Assembly: GCA_016708765.1 (NCBI GenBank)
Contig: JADJFD010000007.1
Location: forward strand, 1-29,999
Source: Chitinophagaceae bacterium
Lineage (GTDB): Bacteria > Bacteroidota > Bacteroidia > Chitinophagales > Chitinophagaceae
Reading direction: 5' to 3'
DNA: 29,999 nt
Positions 17,451-24,682 of the stretch are shown in pieces (the first letter of the stretch is position 1; each line of letters starts with the position of its first letter). The notes beneath the pieces were generated by a model. The model did no database searches. It was not told where the DNA came from and saw nothing but the letters and a program-made list of their open reading frames with translations. The position numbers and the translations under genes are program-made.

Positions 17451-17518
17451 ATTTTTTGCCGGTAAGTCGGTAAGACGAAAAGAAGAAATCAAATGCTATA
17501 AACTTCCCGTCTTCTTCC

Positions 17519-17538
17519 CCTGCCTGCCGGCAGGCAGG
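17519..17538. repeat. perfect 20-bp palindrome
   Basis: CCTGCCTGCCGGCAGGCAGG is fully self-complementary and much more GC-rich than its surroundings. It lies midway between the tandem repeat and its inverted partner. Confidence 0.8.
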
Positions 17539-17581
17539 TTCCCGGCTATATTAAAAAATTCTGCCGAAGACAGAATAATCC

Positions 17582-17605
17582 GTGTTAATCCGTGTAATCT
17601 GTGGC
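17582..17605 (-). repeat. inverted partner of the 17336-17359 repeat
   Basis: This 24-nt segment is the exact reverse complement of 17336-17359 (core ATCCGTGTAATCTGTGGC). It lies 18 nt from the stop codon of rnhA. Together with the tandem block it could form a 270-bp hairpin-based structure or simply mark two insertions of the same repeat family. Confidence 0.8.
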
Positions 17606-17622
17606 TAACCTTTTTTTTGTGG

Positions 17623-18090
17623 CTACGAAGCTGTTCCCTCATACCCCTCATCATGCATTAATGTATGGTGGCTACCATCTGCCGCTTCGGTGGCTAATTC
17701 ATCACAGCGGTTATTTAATGCATTCGTTGCATGACCCTTCACCCATTTAAATTTGATAACATGGCGTTTCGCCAGTTCAAAATACTCTCTCCACAGGTCT
17801 GGGTTTTTTACCGCCTTTAAAGTTTGTTTATCCAGTTATTCAGCCAGCCTTCTTCTACTGCCGCACCACATACTGGCTATCAGAATAAATAGTAATGTGC
17901 ATGCCTGTTTTTTCAATGCTTTCAGTCCGGCGATGACGGCCATTAACTCCATGCGGTTGTTGGTGGTGTGGTGATAACCTTGGGATAATTCTTTGCGGTG
18001 ATTGCCACTCATGAGTACAACGCCATAGCCACCGGGGCCGGGATTACCTCTTGATGAGCCGTCGGTGTATATTGTAACTTCGTTACTCAT
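17623..18090 (-). CDS. rnhA: ribonuclease HI (frameshifted)
   Basis: Read from 18090, the protein begins MSNEVTIYTDGSSRGNPGPG with the first catalytic Asp (D10) and TTNNRMELMAVIAGLKAL with the catalytic Glu (E48). Frameshifts near 17905 and 17860 interrupt it; corrected, the next part is ITIYSDSQYVV with the third acidic residue, then WLNNWINKQTLKAVKNPDLW, IKFKWVKGHATNALNNRCDE, and the end GSHHTLMHDEGYEGTAS with TAG at 17623-17625. All four acidic residues and the conserved KGH histidine are present, and the length of about 155 aa is standard. It removes the RNA strand of RNA:DNA hybrids. The start codon is directly followed upstream by heptamer repeats. Confidence 0.92.
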
Positions 18091-18221
18091 GTTGAATGTT
18101 AAATGCTAAATGTTGAATGGAAATCCGCTATTATTTAGCGTTACTCATTTATTTTAAATGCTAATTCTTAAATGTTGAATGGCTGTTGTATTCATTTAAA
18201 ATTCATCATTCAACATTCAAA
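18091..18221. repeat. three heptamer arrays (TTGAATG type) with a local duplication
   Basis: Array 1 (18091-18118): GTTGAAT, GTTAAAT, GCTAAAT, GTTGAAT. Array 2 (18153-18180): TTTAAAT, GCTAATT, CTTAAAT, GTTGAAT. Array 3 (18194-18221) is inverted; read on the minus strand it is TTTGAAT, GTTGAAT, GATGAAT, TTTAAAT. The 10-mer CGTTACTCAT, which includes the rnhA start codon, occurs both before array 1 (18081-18090) and before array 2 (18139-18148), showing a local duplication. Rotated by one base, the unit (TTGAATG) differs from that at 14571-15046 (GTGAATG) only in its first base. No gene lies inside. Confidence 0.82.
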
Positions 18222-18225
18222 ATAA

Positions 18226-18258
18226 TCAGACTTGAAAGACGCCAGTCTTCAAGTCTGA
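18226..18258 (-). terminator. hairpin spanning the end of the carboxylase gene
   Basis: TCAGACTTGAA (18226-18236) and GAC (18238-18240) pair with GTC and TTCAAGTCTGA (18245-18258) around GCCA. On the minus strand the hairpin includes the stop codon and is followed by TTATTTTGAATG, a weak T-rich tail. It is a strong stem (14 bp with one bulge), so an overlapping terminator is likely. Confidence 0.6.
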
Positions 18259-19851
18259 GATCTCCGGATTATTATTCGCCGCCTTTATCCCTTCGCTGAT
18301 AACTTTTCTGGTATCAATAGGATCAATGATCGCATCTACCCAAAGCCTTGCCGCAGCATAGTACGGCGATGTTTGTGTATCATAACGACCTTTAATTTTA
18401 TTTAGCAAAGCATTCTCTGCTTCGGGTGTAATTTCTTTACCTTCTTTCTTTAATGATGCCACTTCTATTTGCAACAAAACTTTTGCTGCCGCATCACCAC
18501 CCATTACAGCGATTTTGGCCGTAGGCCATGCATAAATAAAACGGGGATCGTAAGCCTTGCCGCACATGGCATAGTTGCCGGCACCATAACTGTTACCCAC
18601 AACAATAGTAATCTTCGGCACAACGGAATTAGCCACGGCATTCACCATTTTAGCACCGTCGTTAATAATACCGCTGTGTTCGCTGCGGCTGCCCACCATA
18701 AAACCAGTAACATCTTGTAAGAATACCAACGGTATTTTTTTCTGGTTGCAGTTCAATATAAACCGGGCAGACTTATCAGCACTGTCGTTATAAATAACAC
18801 CGCCGAGCTGCATTTCTTTTTTCTTTGTTTTTACAATGCTGCGTTGATTTGCTACAATACCAACCGCCCATCCATCAATCCTTCCATAGCCACAAATAAT
18901 TGTTTTACCATAATCTTCTTTAAACTGCTCAAACTCGGAGCCATCAACAATGCGTTCAATCACTTCCAGCATATCATATTGTCCGCCATCATGTGGAAAG
19001 ATGCCGTACAGTTCTTCCGGATTTTTTTTGGGGGCAGCGGATTTTATTCTGTCAAAACCGGCTTTGGGTTTCTCGCCCAGCATGGAAAACATTTTTTTAA
19101 TATGATCCATACATTCCTGCTCGGTCTTAAATTTATAATCGGCTATACCGCTTATCTCCGTATGCGTAGCTGCACCGCCGAGGGTTTCATTATCTATGTC
19201 TTCGCCAATGGCGGCTTTTACCAGGTATGGACCGGCCAAATAAATAGAACCATTGCCTTCCACCATTAATGTTTCATCACTCATGATTGGTAGGTAAGCA
19301 CCGCCCGCCACACATGGGCCCATTACCGCAGCTATTTGTGTAATGCCCATTCCACTAATTACCGCATTGTTGCGAAAGATGCGGCCAAAATGTTCTTTGT
19401 CGGGAAATATTTCATCCTGCATAGGTAGAAAAACACCGGCACTATCTACCAGATAAATTACTGGCAAATGATTTTCCATGGCTATCTCTTGCAGCCGCAG
19501 GTTCTTCTTACCCGTTATCGGAAACCAGGCACCGGCTTTCACCGTTTGGTCGTTGGCAACTATCATACATTGCCGGCCGCTTACATAACCCACACCGGCC
19601 ACTGTACCACCGGCGGGGCAACCACCTTGTTCGGCATAAAGTTCATAACCGGCAAAAGCACCGATCTCTATAAACGCCGATTCATTATCTATTAAGTAAT
19701 CAATTCTTTCTCTTGGGGTAAGTTTATTCTGCTGGTGCTGTTTCTCAATTGCTTTTTTACCGCCGCCTTCATAAATCTTCTCCAGCCGCTGCCGCATCTC
19801 ACTCAGGCTTTGTTTTAGTACATCTTCGTTCTTATTAAATGCTAAATCCAT
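18226..19851 (-). CDS. acyl-CoA carboxylase carboxyltransferase (beta) subunit, methylcrotonyl-CoA type most likely
   Basis: The chosen start MDLAFNKNEDVLKQSL (ATG 19849-19851) is 541 aa; a longer reading to 19923 would add a low-complexity tail and lies upstream of the -7 element. Carboxyltransferase motifs are clear: CPAGGTVAGVGYVSGRQCMI, VKAGAWFPITGKKNLRLQEI, VDSAGVFLPMQDEIFPDKEH, GPCVAGGAYLPIMSDETLMV, and GNSYGAGNYAMCGKAYDPRF. The GAWFPITGKKNLR and PDKEHFGRIFRNN wording fits methylcrotonyl-CoA carboxylase beta subunits (leucine breakdown) better than propionyl-CoA ones, judged from memory. The biotin-carrying alpha subunit is not in the window. The gene is intact, and its last codons form a hairpin with its stop. 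Confidence 0.92.
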   Translation of the reverse strand: MDLAFNKNEDVLKQSLSEMRQRLEKIYEGGGKKAIEKQHQQNKLTPRERIDYLIDNESAFIEIGAFAGYELYAEQGGCPAGGTVAGVGYVSGRQCMIVANDQTVKAGAWFPITGKKNLRLQEIAMENHLPVIYLVDSAGVFLPMQDEIFPDKEHFGRIFRNNAVISGMGITQIAAVMGPCVAGGAYLPIMSDETLMVEGNGSIYLAGPYLVKAAIGEDIDNETLGGAATHTEISGIADYKFKTEQECMDHIKKMFSMLGEKPKAGFDRIKSAAPKKNPEELYGIFPHDGGQYDMLEVIERIVDGSEFEQFKEDYGKTIICGYGRIDGWAVGIVANQRSIVKTKKKEMQLGGVIYNDSADKSARFILNCNQKKIPLVFLQDVTGFMVGSRSEHSGIINDGAKMVNAVANSVVPKITIVVGNSYGAGNYAMCGKAYDPRFIYAWPTAKIAVMGGDAAAKVLLQIEVASLKKEGKEITPEAENALLNKIKGRYDTQTSPYYAAARLWVDAIIDPIDTRKVISEGIKAANNNPEISDLKTGVFQV

Positions 19852-19870
19852 AGTGCAAGTAGTTGAGGGG

Positions 19871-19878
19871 CAAAGATA
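19871..19878 (-). promoter_or_regulatory. -7 element TATCTTTG for the carboxylase gene
   Basis: On the minus strand TATCTTTG matches TAnnTTTG. It lies 19 nt upstream of ATG 19851, leaving a leader of about 12 nt and supporting the shorter start. Confidence 0.5.
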
Positions 19879-20196
19879 AGGAAGTGGGGAGAGGTGAAAG
19901 GAGAGAGGAGAAAGGGATGGCAAACTTCATTATTCGATGTTTTAATTATTAGCCAAGCTGTTGTAATACTATCATCTTTCGTTGCGTCGCACTCTTCAGG
20001 GTTCGGTTCTTTACTCAACAGTATTTCCGGCTGACATCCGGTCGCAGACTCCGGTTTTTTATCGGAGCAGCCTTTGGGCTTTATATTTTCAATCAACAGA
20101 AACAATTTTGAAGTCACAATTTGTGACTCCAAGTTTATAGATTAGTAGACGAGTACGCCACATGCAAAGAGCAGGTTGGGAGACTTGTCAACGAAG

Positions 20197-20342
20197 AGAT
20201 TGCTTCGGCCATTTTGTAATCGTTTGTAATTGAGGAGTATTTTATTGGCCTCGCAATGACGAACCTCGTTTGTGGTATCGTCATTGCGAGACCGTTGGTG
20301 TTGTTTGTATGGGAAAGGGATGCTGAAGGGCCGAAGCAATCT
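20197..20342. repeat. nested inverted-repeat (REP-pair-like) element
   Basis: The outer arms are AGATTGCTTCGGCC (20197-20210) and GGCCGAAGCAATCT (20329-20342), a perfect 14-bp match. The inner arms are CTCGCAATGACGA (20250-20262) and TCGTCATTGCGAG (20278-20290), a perfect 13-bp match around a 15-nt loop. Both words (GTCATTGCGAG and GAAGCAATCT) are, as I recall, the halves of a widespread bacterial REP-type repeat. Here two complete units face each other. Confidence 0.85.
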
Positions 20343-20487
20343 TTCTCATGCTGTTGGTCTCTTTGCTAATCTGGATTGCCATCTCCTCAAATTCTACAAA
20401 TAGGTTTAATGCTTTTATAATCCTATCTTCTACAACACTAACAGTAATGCAGTTGTTGCATACAGTCACCTCTTTAAAAATAAAAAA

Positions 20488-20987
20488 ATGAAAAATTCCT
20501 TTTTACTGTTATCCTTTTGTTTGTTTTCTTTATTGCTTGTAGCACAAAAAATCGCTACCTGCCCGCCCGTCTGTTGCAACGGAGATAGCAAAAGATCAAC
20601 TCCACTTTCGACCAGTTGGTATTGAATGCAAAGAAAGATGTTGTTTATCCACCAACAACTATTTGCGCTGTTAAAGGGATGTTTGTACCTGTAGAGGGGA
20701 TGGCAAACTATACGTTCAAGTTTAGTGATGAAGATTACATAGGTAAAAAAGCCGCATTCGATGCGGTTTTTGAAAATATATATCAGGCATTGAAAGTTAA
20801 CTTCGGCGCAAGCCACGATATAACAAGCGACACATCAGAAACAGGCCGTTCCTGGCATTTTAATGAAAAGGGAAAGTCTTGGTTGGAAGCAAGGCTCAAT
20901 GCGAATCTGTATATCACCTATGTGAATAGCTTAAGTGAATTGCCAGAGTTTACTGTGGAATTGGAATTCAGCGGAATGCTGAAATAA
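20488..20987 (+). CDS. hypothetical lipoprotein (N-terminus frameshifted)
   Basis: ATG 20488 gives MKNSFLLLSFCLFS; a shift within the T-rich stretch gives FFIACSTKN, a good lipobox (FIAC), so the product is probably a lipoprotein. Another shift near 20600 leads into the intact 123-codon remainder: VVYPPTTICAVKGMFVPVEG, ANYTFKFSDEDYIGKKAAFD, TSETGRSWHFNEKGKSWLEA, ending EFSGMLK with TAA 20985-20987. Total about 165 aa. I do not recognise the family; the body looks alpha/beta with one Cys. It stands alone between repeat-rich regions. Confidence 0.6.
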
Positions 20988-21115
20988 GAAATAGGAGATA
21001 ATATTCCATTGTTTGAATTTCTTGCCTTTGCAGTTTTTGAAAAAAAACATTAAACCGTTGTCGTTTCATGCCTATCAGCAAATAAATATTCTTACCTTTT
21101 TACTAAAATTAGCAT

Positions 21116-21823
21116 ATGAAAAGATACTGCTTTCGCAGTTATTGCTTGCATCGCTTTTTAGTAACAGCCTTTAACTATACAGAAGAAAATAGTTTAACCG
21201 GCGCCTGGAAATCGCAGGATGGAGATAACACTTATACAGTAACTTTTCAGGACGGGTATCTGTCATACAGTAGTTTTAATATTCCTGCAAAAAAATTCAT
21301 CCGCAGTTTTGGTGGCTCTTATAAAATCTCCGGTAATACTATTATTGTTAAGGGTGAGTTTGATTCTCAGCTTGCTGAAACTATTGGCACCGAATATAAA
21401 TTTGTATACACCTTTAAGAATAAAAAGCTTACTGCGCAAATAGGAGAAGCTAAAAAATGGGATAGAGTTGATAATGGAATGGAGGGGTTGGCAGGTAATT
21501 GGAGAATTTCTGGCCGGTTGCTAAACAACCAAATGGAACAAGTGCCTTTACGGGCAAGAAGAACATTAAAACTTTTATCAGCAACAAGGTTTCAATGGAT
21601 GGCCATTAATATTGAAACAAAAGAGTTTTTAGGAACAGGCGGTGGCACCTACACTTTAAAAGATGGCAAATACACAGAAACGATAGAATTCTTTTCCCGT
21701 GACAGTAGTCGGGTAGGTGCATCGCTTTCTTTTGATTATAGTTTAAAAGAAGGAGTGTGGATTCATCAGGGGCTTAGTTCAAAAGGGGCACCTATTTACG
21801 AGGAATGGTCCAGACTTAAATAA
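21116..21823 (+). CDS. secreted protein of unknown function with two similar beta-rich halves
   Basis: The frame is open for 235 aa, but its first 20 residues (MKRYCFRSYCLHRFLVTAFN) are unlike a signal peptide, while another frame over the same bases reads KKILLSQLLLASLF; a frameshift in the signal sequence is likely. The mature part starts LTGAWKSQDGDNTYTVTFQD and later GLAGNWRISGRLLNNQMEQV, two lipocalin- or META-like starts of type G.W....., with GGSYKISGNTIIVKGEF and GGTYTLKDGKYTETIEF as matching segments. So the protein may be an internal duplication of a beta-sandwich of about 110 aa. I recall similar proteins annotated only as membrane or secreted protein in Bacteroidota. A TACCTTTT element lies about 20 nt upstream. 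Confidence 0.75.
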   Translation: MKRYCFRSYCLHRFLVTAFNYTEENSLTGAWKSQDGDNTYTVTFQDGYLSYSSFNIPAKKFIRSFGGSYKISGNTIIVKGEFDSQLAETIGTEYKFVYTFKNKKLTAQIGEAKKWDRVDNGMEGLAGNWRISGRLLNNQMEQVPLRARRTLKLLSATRFQWMAINIETKEFLGTGGGTYTLKDGKYTETIEFFSRDSSRVGASLSFDYSLKEGVWIHQGLSSKGAPIYEEWSRLK

Positions 21824-21972
21824 TACGTCCAAAAAAAGTAATACGTCAGGTTTGGTATCTGCCTCCTTTATATCGCAGTAGCAATGCGAAGGCGAGTAGG
21901 CAGGTTCTTTATTCTGTGTTTTTATTTGGGTTTGTACATCGAAGCCTTAACGTAGGTGGGAACGCAGTCTTT

Positions 21973-21998
21973 GTCATGCCGACGAAGGAGGCATCTCA
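21973..21998 (+). repeat. short repeat word GTCATGCCGACGAAGGAGGC
   Basis: This GC-rich word, continuing into ATCTCA, stands out from its A/T-rich surroundings. The halves ATGCC and GGCAT can pair. I recall the same word as a dispersed repeat in many Bacteroidota genomes; only one copy is in this window. Confidence 0.4.
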
Positions 21999-22071
21999 TA
22001 GATTTATATTGTTCTATATGTTATTGTATTTGAGATTTCTTTTCTTTAAAATTCAAGAGTATTCTTTCTTT

Positions 22072-22394
22072 ACTTTTTGGCATTGCCCCAAAAAGTAACA
22101 AAAAGGTCTAGAACAAAAGAATGCTCCGCCTTTTGTCCGGCCAACGCACAGGGACTCCGAAAGATTTTTATGTTACTATTGGTTTGTAAGGGGTGGGGCA
22201 AGACTCCGCTGCTTGTTTGTGTAAGACCATGCAGGTGCTGCTTTTTCGACAGTTGGGTTGCTGCTGTATTGTGGCTTTTTCTTTGCCGAAAAAGAGGCAC
22301 TGGGATTTTCTTTTTTTTGTTTTGCGTAAGGGCGGTAGGGGAATGTTTGCTTTTGCCTGATAGTAATGTATGCCGTTTATACAGTAGCAGCTAA
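22072..22394 (+). repeat. repeat-like segment with long frames on both strands
   Basis: It begins with a 9-bp hairpin (22072-22096) and includes a second one, CTTTTTC/GAAAAAG (22275-22294). The plus strand is open for 105 codons (KVTKRSRTKECSAFCPANAQ, WVAAVLWLFLCRKRGTG) and the minus strand for 76. The peptides are Cys/Trp/Arg-rich and unlike the rest of the genes. I recall near-identical translated peptides scattered through Chitinophagaceae proteomes, which points to a dispersed nucleotide repeat, not a protein. Not verified. Confidence 0.5.
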
Positions 22395-22559
22395 AAACCC
22401 ACTCTGCACACTAGGCGTTGTTGGAAACTATTTCTTGGTGAGAGTTTTCATTTTAGAGAGCAAATGGGTTTGCCAGTAATTACTTTCAGGTAGAATATTA
22501 TAGGATTGGAGAAATTATGGGGCAAAAAATATTAACTTCCACCCACCAAAACTATTTCT

Positions 22560-23156
22560 ATGAAGTTTCTCATTTTCATAACGGCCCCGTTACTACTTTC
22601 TTGCGGCCATAAAGGCGCAAAAGAAAAAGCAGAAATATCAAAACCTGATACTATAAAGACAATACAAGTTGTAAAAGAAGAACCGCTGGTTTACACCACA
22701 CCTGACGAGGTTGCAGTGAATGAAATGCTGAAATCAAAGTTTGAAAACAAATGGCATGTGTTAAACGATATGGAGGCCAACTGGATGAAAGATGCCTTTG
22801 ATTATTTTATCGTTCCAAAAAGAAAAGCAATCCCAAACTATCCATACATTACCAATGGGGACTATAACGCCGATGGCAAAGCTGACATGGCGGCCGTTGT
22901 AACTGATAGTTCAAAAAATAATTTCCGAATAGCAATTTTATTTGGAAAGGATAATATCCAATTATGGGAAGAGGATATTATGATTGATGCGGCACTCTCC
23001 ACTATACCCAATTCAACTATCGAAGGCATGGATGGGGAAAAAATAAAGAAGATAAAACTTAAAGGTGATGGAATTAATGTGGAATATTTTGAAAAGGCCT
23101 CTTTTGTTCTTTATTGGGATAAATCCTCCTTTAAAAGGATACAGACCGGTGATTAA
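22560..23156 (+). CDS. lipoprotein with an EF-hand-like calcium loop
   Basis: An intact 198-aa frame beginning MKFLIFITAPLLLSCGHKGA, with lipobox LLSC at residues 12-15. After a Lys/Glu-rich linker comes a globular part with YITNGDYNADGKADMAAVVT, a D-x-N-x-D-G-x-x-D loop of the kind seen in FG-GAP, dockerin and EF-hand calcium sites, followed by RIAILFGKDNIQLWEEDI. The spacing resembles an FG-GAP or VCBS-type repeat unit occurring once. Function unknown; probably a membrane-anchored periplasmic or surface protein. It heads a run of small plus-strand genes. Confidence 0.82.
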   Translation: MKFLIFITAPLLLSCGHKGAKEKAEISKPDTIKTIQVVKEEPLVYTTPDEVAVNEMLKSKFENKWHVLNDMEANWMKDAFDYFIVPKRKAIPNYPYITNGDYNADGKADMAAVVTDSSKNNFRIAILFGKDNIQLWEEDIMIDAALSTIPNSTIEGMDGEKIKKIKLKGDGINVEYFEKASFVLYWDKSSFKRIQTGD

Positions 23157-23253
23157 TCAATAAACCAGTGTTTTCAAAAACAGAACTTGCCATTTGCTAA
23201 ACTATCTAATGCTTAATTTTCTTATTATTTATAATACATCTAAAAAAACCAAC

Positions 23254-23531
23254 ATGAAAAAAGTATTCCTTATTATTTTATTATCCTCTTTTATGATTGC
23301 TTGCAGCAATGAAAACCGCCAAACAAATTGCTGAAGAAGTATGCGATTGTTCAAAGAAAGCAAATGATTTACCTACTACAGACCCAACAAGAGCACAAGC
23401 CCAAAAAGATTGTGGAGTAAAACAAGTTGAAGCATGGGATAAGGTAAAGACGATCAGAAAAAGCTGATGAATTTAATAAAATTCTCAGCGTTTGTGCCAT
23501 AGAACAAATTAATAAAAGCTTTGGCCAATAA
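23254..23531 (+). CDS. small Cys-containing lipoprotein (frameshifted)
   Basis: ATG 23254 gives MKKVFLIILLSSFMIACSNE, a lipoprotein signal with lipobox MIAC. The frame breaks near 23315; the next frame reads KTAKQIAEEVCDCSKKANDL, TTDPTRAQAQKDCGVKQVEA, and after another shift near 23455 ADEFNKILSVCAIEQINKSF, with TAA 23529-23531. Total about 92 aa, mature part helical with four Cys (CDC, DCG, VCA). Family not recognised. A strong terminator follows. Confidence 0.6.
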
Positions 23532-23543
23532 TAGCCCAAATTT

Positions 23544-23581
23544 AAAAGTCCCTGGTCGATAAGATCAGGGACTTTTCTTTT
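23544..23581 (+). terminator. intrinsic terminator after the small lipoprotein gene
   Basis: AAAAGTCCCTG (23544-23554) pairs perfectly with CAGGGACTTTT (23566-23576), extended by TC/GA and a G-T pair, around the loop GATAA, then CTTTTA. It starts 13 nt after the stop codon. The symmetric A/T tails would allow action in both directions. Confidence 0.88.
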
Positions 23582-23790
23582 AGCTCAAGAGAAAGTATTT
23601 TCAGAAATCAAACAGGTTGTCTCTTCCTTGTTATGCAGGGCTTGACACCGTTTCAAGAACAGGGCAGGCTCCGGTATCTTTCTCATGGTGAATGGGGCCG
23701 CCAAACTTCATCATTTATTGTTTCATTCCGATAAACAAGTTCCGGCATAAAGCAGAGAAATTTAATATCTTTAATACATAACGAGGTGTT

Positions 23791-23961
23791 ATGAAAAAAG
23801 AATTGATTGCAGAACTGTATAAATGTGCTGATAGCCTTGCAGAAGAATTAACTAGACACAATGTGATTGCTAAAAACTTGAAAAGCAAAACAGCCATTTG
23901 TAAAGAACATAGTAAGAATGATTTTGCGGTACGCAAAATATTGAAAGAAAGAGTTGTGTAG
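23791..23961 (+). CDS. 56-aa hypothetical protein
   Basis: An intact short frame from ATG 23791 to TAG 23959-23961: MKKELIAELYKCADSLAEEL, HNVIAKNLKSKTAICKEHSK, ending KILKERVV. It is helical, basic and soluble. A GAGG lies 6-9 nt before the ATG, and a TATCTTTA-like -7 element lies about 20 nt before it, so expression is plausible. I do not recognise the family. A 22-nt near-perfect palindrome (23965-23986, centre CGAATTCG) follows the stop and may be its terminator. Confidence 0.5.
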   Translation: MKKELIAELYKCADSLAEELTRHNVIAKNLKSKTAICKEHSKNDFAVRKILKERVV

Positions 23962-23964
23962 ACG

Positions 23965-23986
23965 AAGGGGTCGAATTCGACTCCTT
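23965..23986. repeat. 22-nt near-palindrome after the 56-aa gene
   Basis: The segment is self-complementary around CGAATTCG with a single G-T pair in the stem. It starts 3 nt after the stop codon. It lacks a long T tract (TTTCTGTTTC follows), so a terminator role is only possible. Confidence 0.5.
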
Positions 23987-24119
23987 TCTGTTTCAGGCAG
24001 GAATATTCCCGTTAGAAAAAATACCTGTTTACAAGACATGGCTGGGAAATAGGGACTTTTAATGTAAGTTTATTTAATAGATTTACTACAATAGATAATT
24101 AATTTGCAAATCAATTATC

Positions 24120-24681
24120 ATGAAATCAATTATTAAAATAACCGGGATTGTATTTCTTGTTTTATCATTATCATTTACGGTTACTGTGCAGGCGCAGGCA
24201 AGTAAAGAACTTAAAGAACAATTTTTAAAAATAATGGAGGCGTTTCCGACTGGCTTTGTTACTCTTAAAAATGGAGCACCAAAGTATGATATCAAAAACA
24301 ACAGTTTTTATTCAAAAGTGAATATTAGTGGTACTAAATATTGCAGGCTGGAAAAAAGTGGATAAAACAGAGAAACGGAGTATAAAGGCTAATATCGAAT
24401 CTGATGACGACCTGTCTTCGTCAGTTTTGATAAAATATATTCGGAATGGAAAGCTACAATAGCATGCATTGGACTTTAATGGTGTGCCGCTGGTGCCTTA
24501 TACAACAACCAAATATGATAACGGGGGTAAATATGAGATGTATGTTAAAGGCAGTGCATGGCGGCTTAAAACAGAAGGTATATCCATTGATAAAAAATAT
24601 TTTGACTTTACTATCCGGTTGGAGTATTTGGACTTAGATCAGGGCGGCTTAATGCTGCAAATACTTATAACAGACAACTGA
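24120..24681 (+). CDS. hypothetical secreted protein (frameshifted)
   Basis: ATG 24120 gives MKSIIKITGIVFLVLSLSFT and then VTVQAQA, a signal peptide with a cleavage site after QAQA or VQA. The mature part reads SKELKEQFLKIMEAFPTGFV, then after shifts near 24345 and 24430 VDKTEKRSIKANIESDDDLS, and finally LDFNGVPLVPYTTTKYDNGG and TIRLEYLDLDQGGLMLQILI with TGA 24679-24681. Total about 187 aa. Family not recognised. The stop codon lies 2 nt before the 166-bp repeat copy A. Confidence 0.6.
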
Positions 24682-24682
24682 A

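Larger units (their letters stand above)
19852..20487. other. 636-bp gene-free region with repeats
   Basis: No protein frame here looks real. The first 30 nt hold the carboxylase promoter. At 19982-19993 is a second copy of TTGCGTCGCACT. At 20115-20131 is AGTCACAATTTGTGACT, a palindrome. A nested inverted-repeat element occupies 20197-20342. The minus-strand frame across 19980-20132 (MESQIVTSKL, KPKGCSDKKPES) may be a decayed coding remnant; QIVTS-like wording occurs in ORF6N/KilA-N proteins, but that link is weak. Confidence 0.6.
21824..22559. other. 736-bp region without a convincing gene; two repeat-like segments
   Basis: Contents from left: a short T/A-rich part with GCAGTAGCAATGCGAAGGCGAGTAG; the repeat word at 21973-21998; a hairpin ACTTTTTGG/CCAAAAAGT (22072-22096); a GC-richer segment 22077-22394 open on both strands; and about 165 nt before the next lipoprotein with no clear promoter. 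The open frames look like shadows of a repeat and are not given as genes. Confidence 0.6.

Noticed and set aside
19852..19923. Longer start for the carboxylase subunit (MPSLSPLSFH...)
   Set aside because: The added 24 residues are low-complexity and are encoded upstream of and across the TATCTTTG promoter element.
19842..20132. Minus-strand 96-codon frame (MESQIVTSKL...)
   Set aside because: It overlaps the carboxylase start and promoter and contains a dispersed 12-mer repeat; at best a decayed remnant of an ORF6N-type gene.
22077..22394. A 105-aa protein-coding gene
   Set aside because: The overlapping minus strand is also open, composition is atypical, there is no ribosome binding site, and the peptide looks like a translated repeat.
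23964..23990. Sequence resembling a tRNA T-arm (GGGGTCGAATTCGACTCC)
   Set aside because: No anticodon arm, D arm or acceptor stem can be built upstream; that stretch is the coding end of a 56-aa gene. The segment is better explained as a palindrome.
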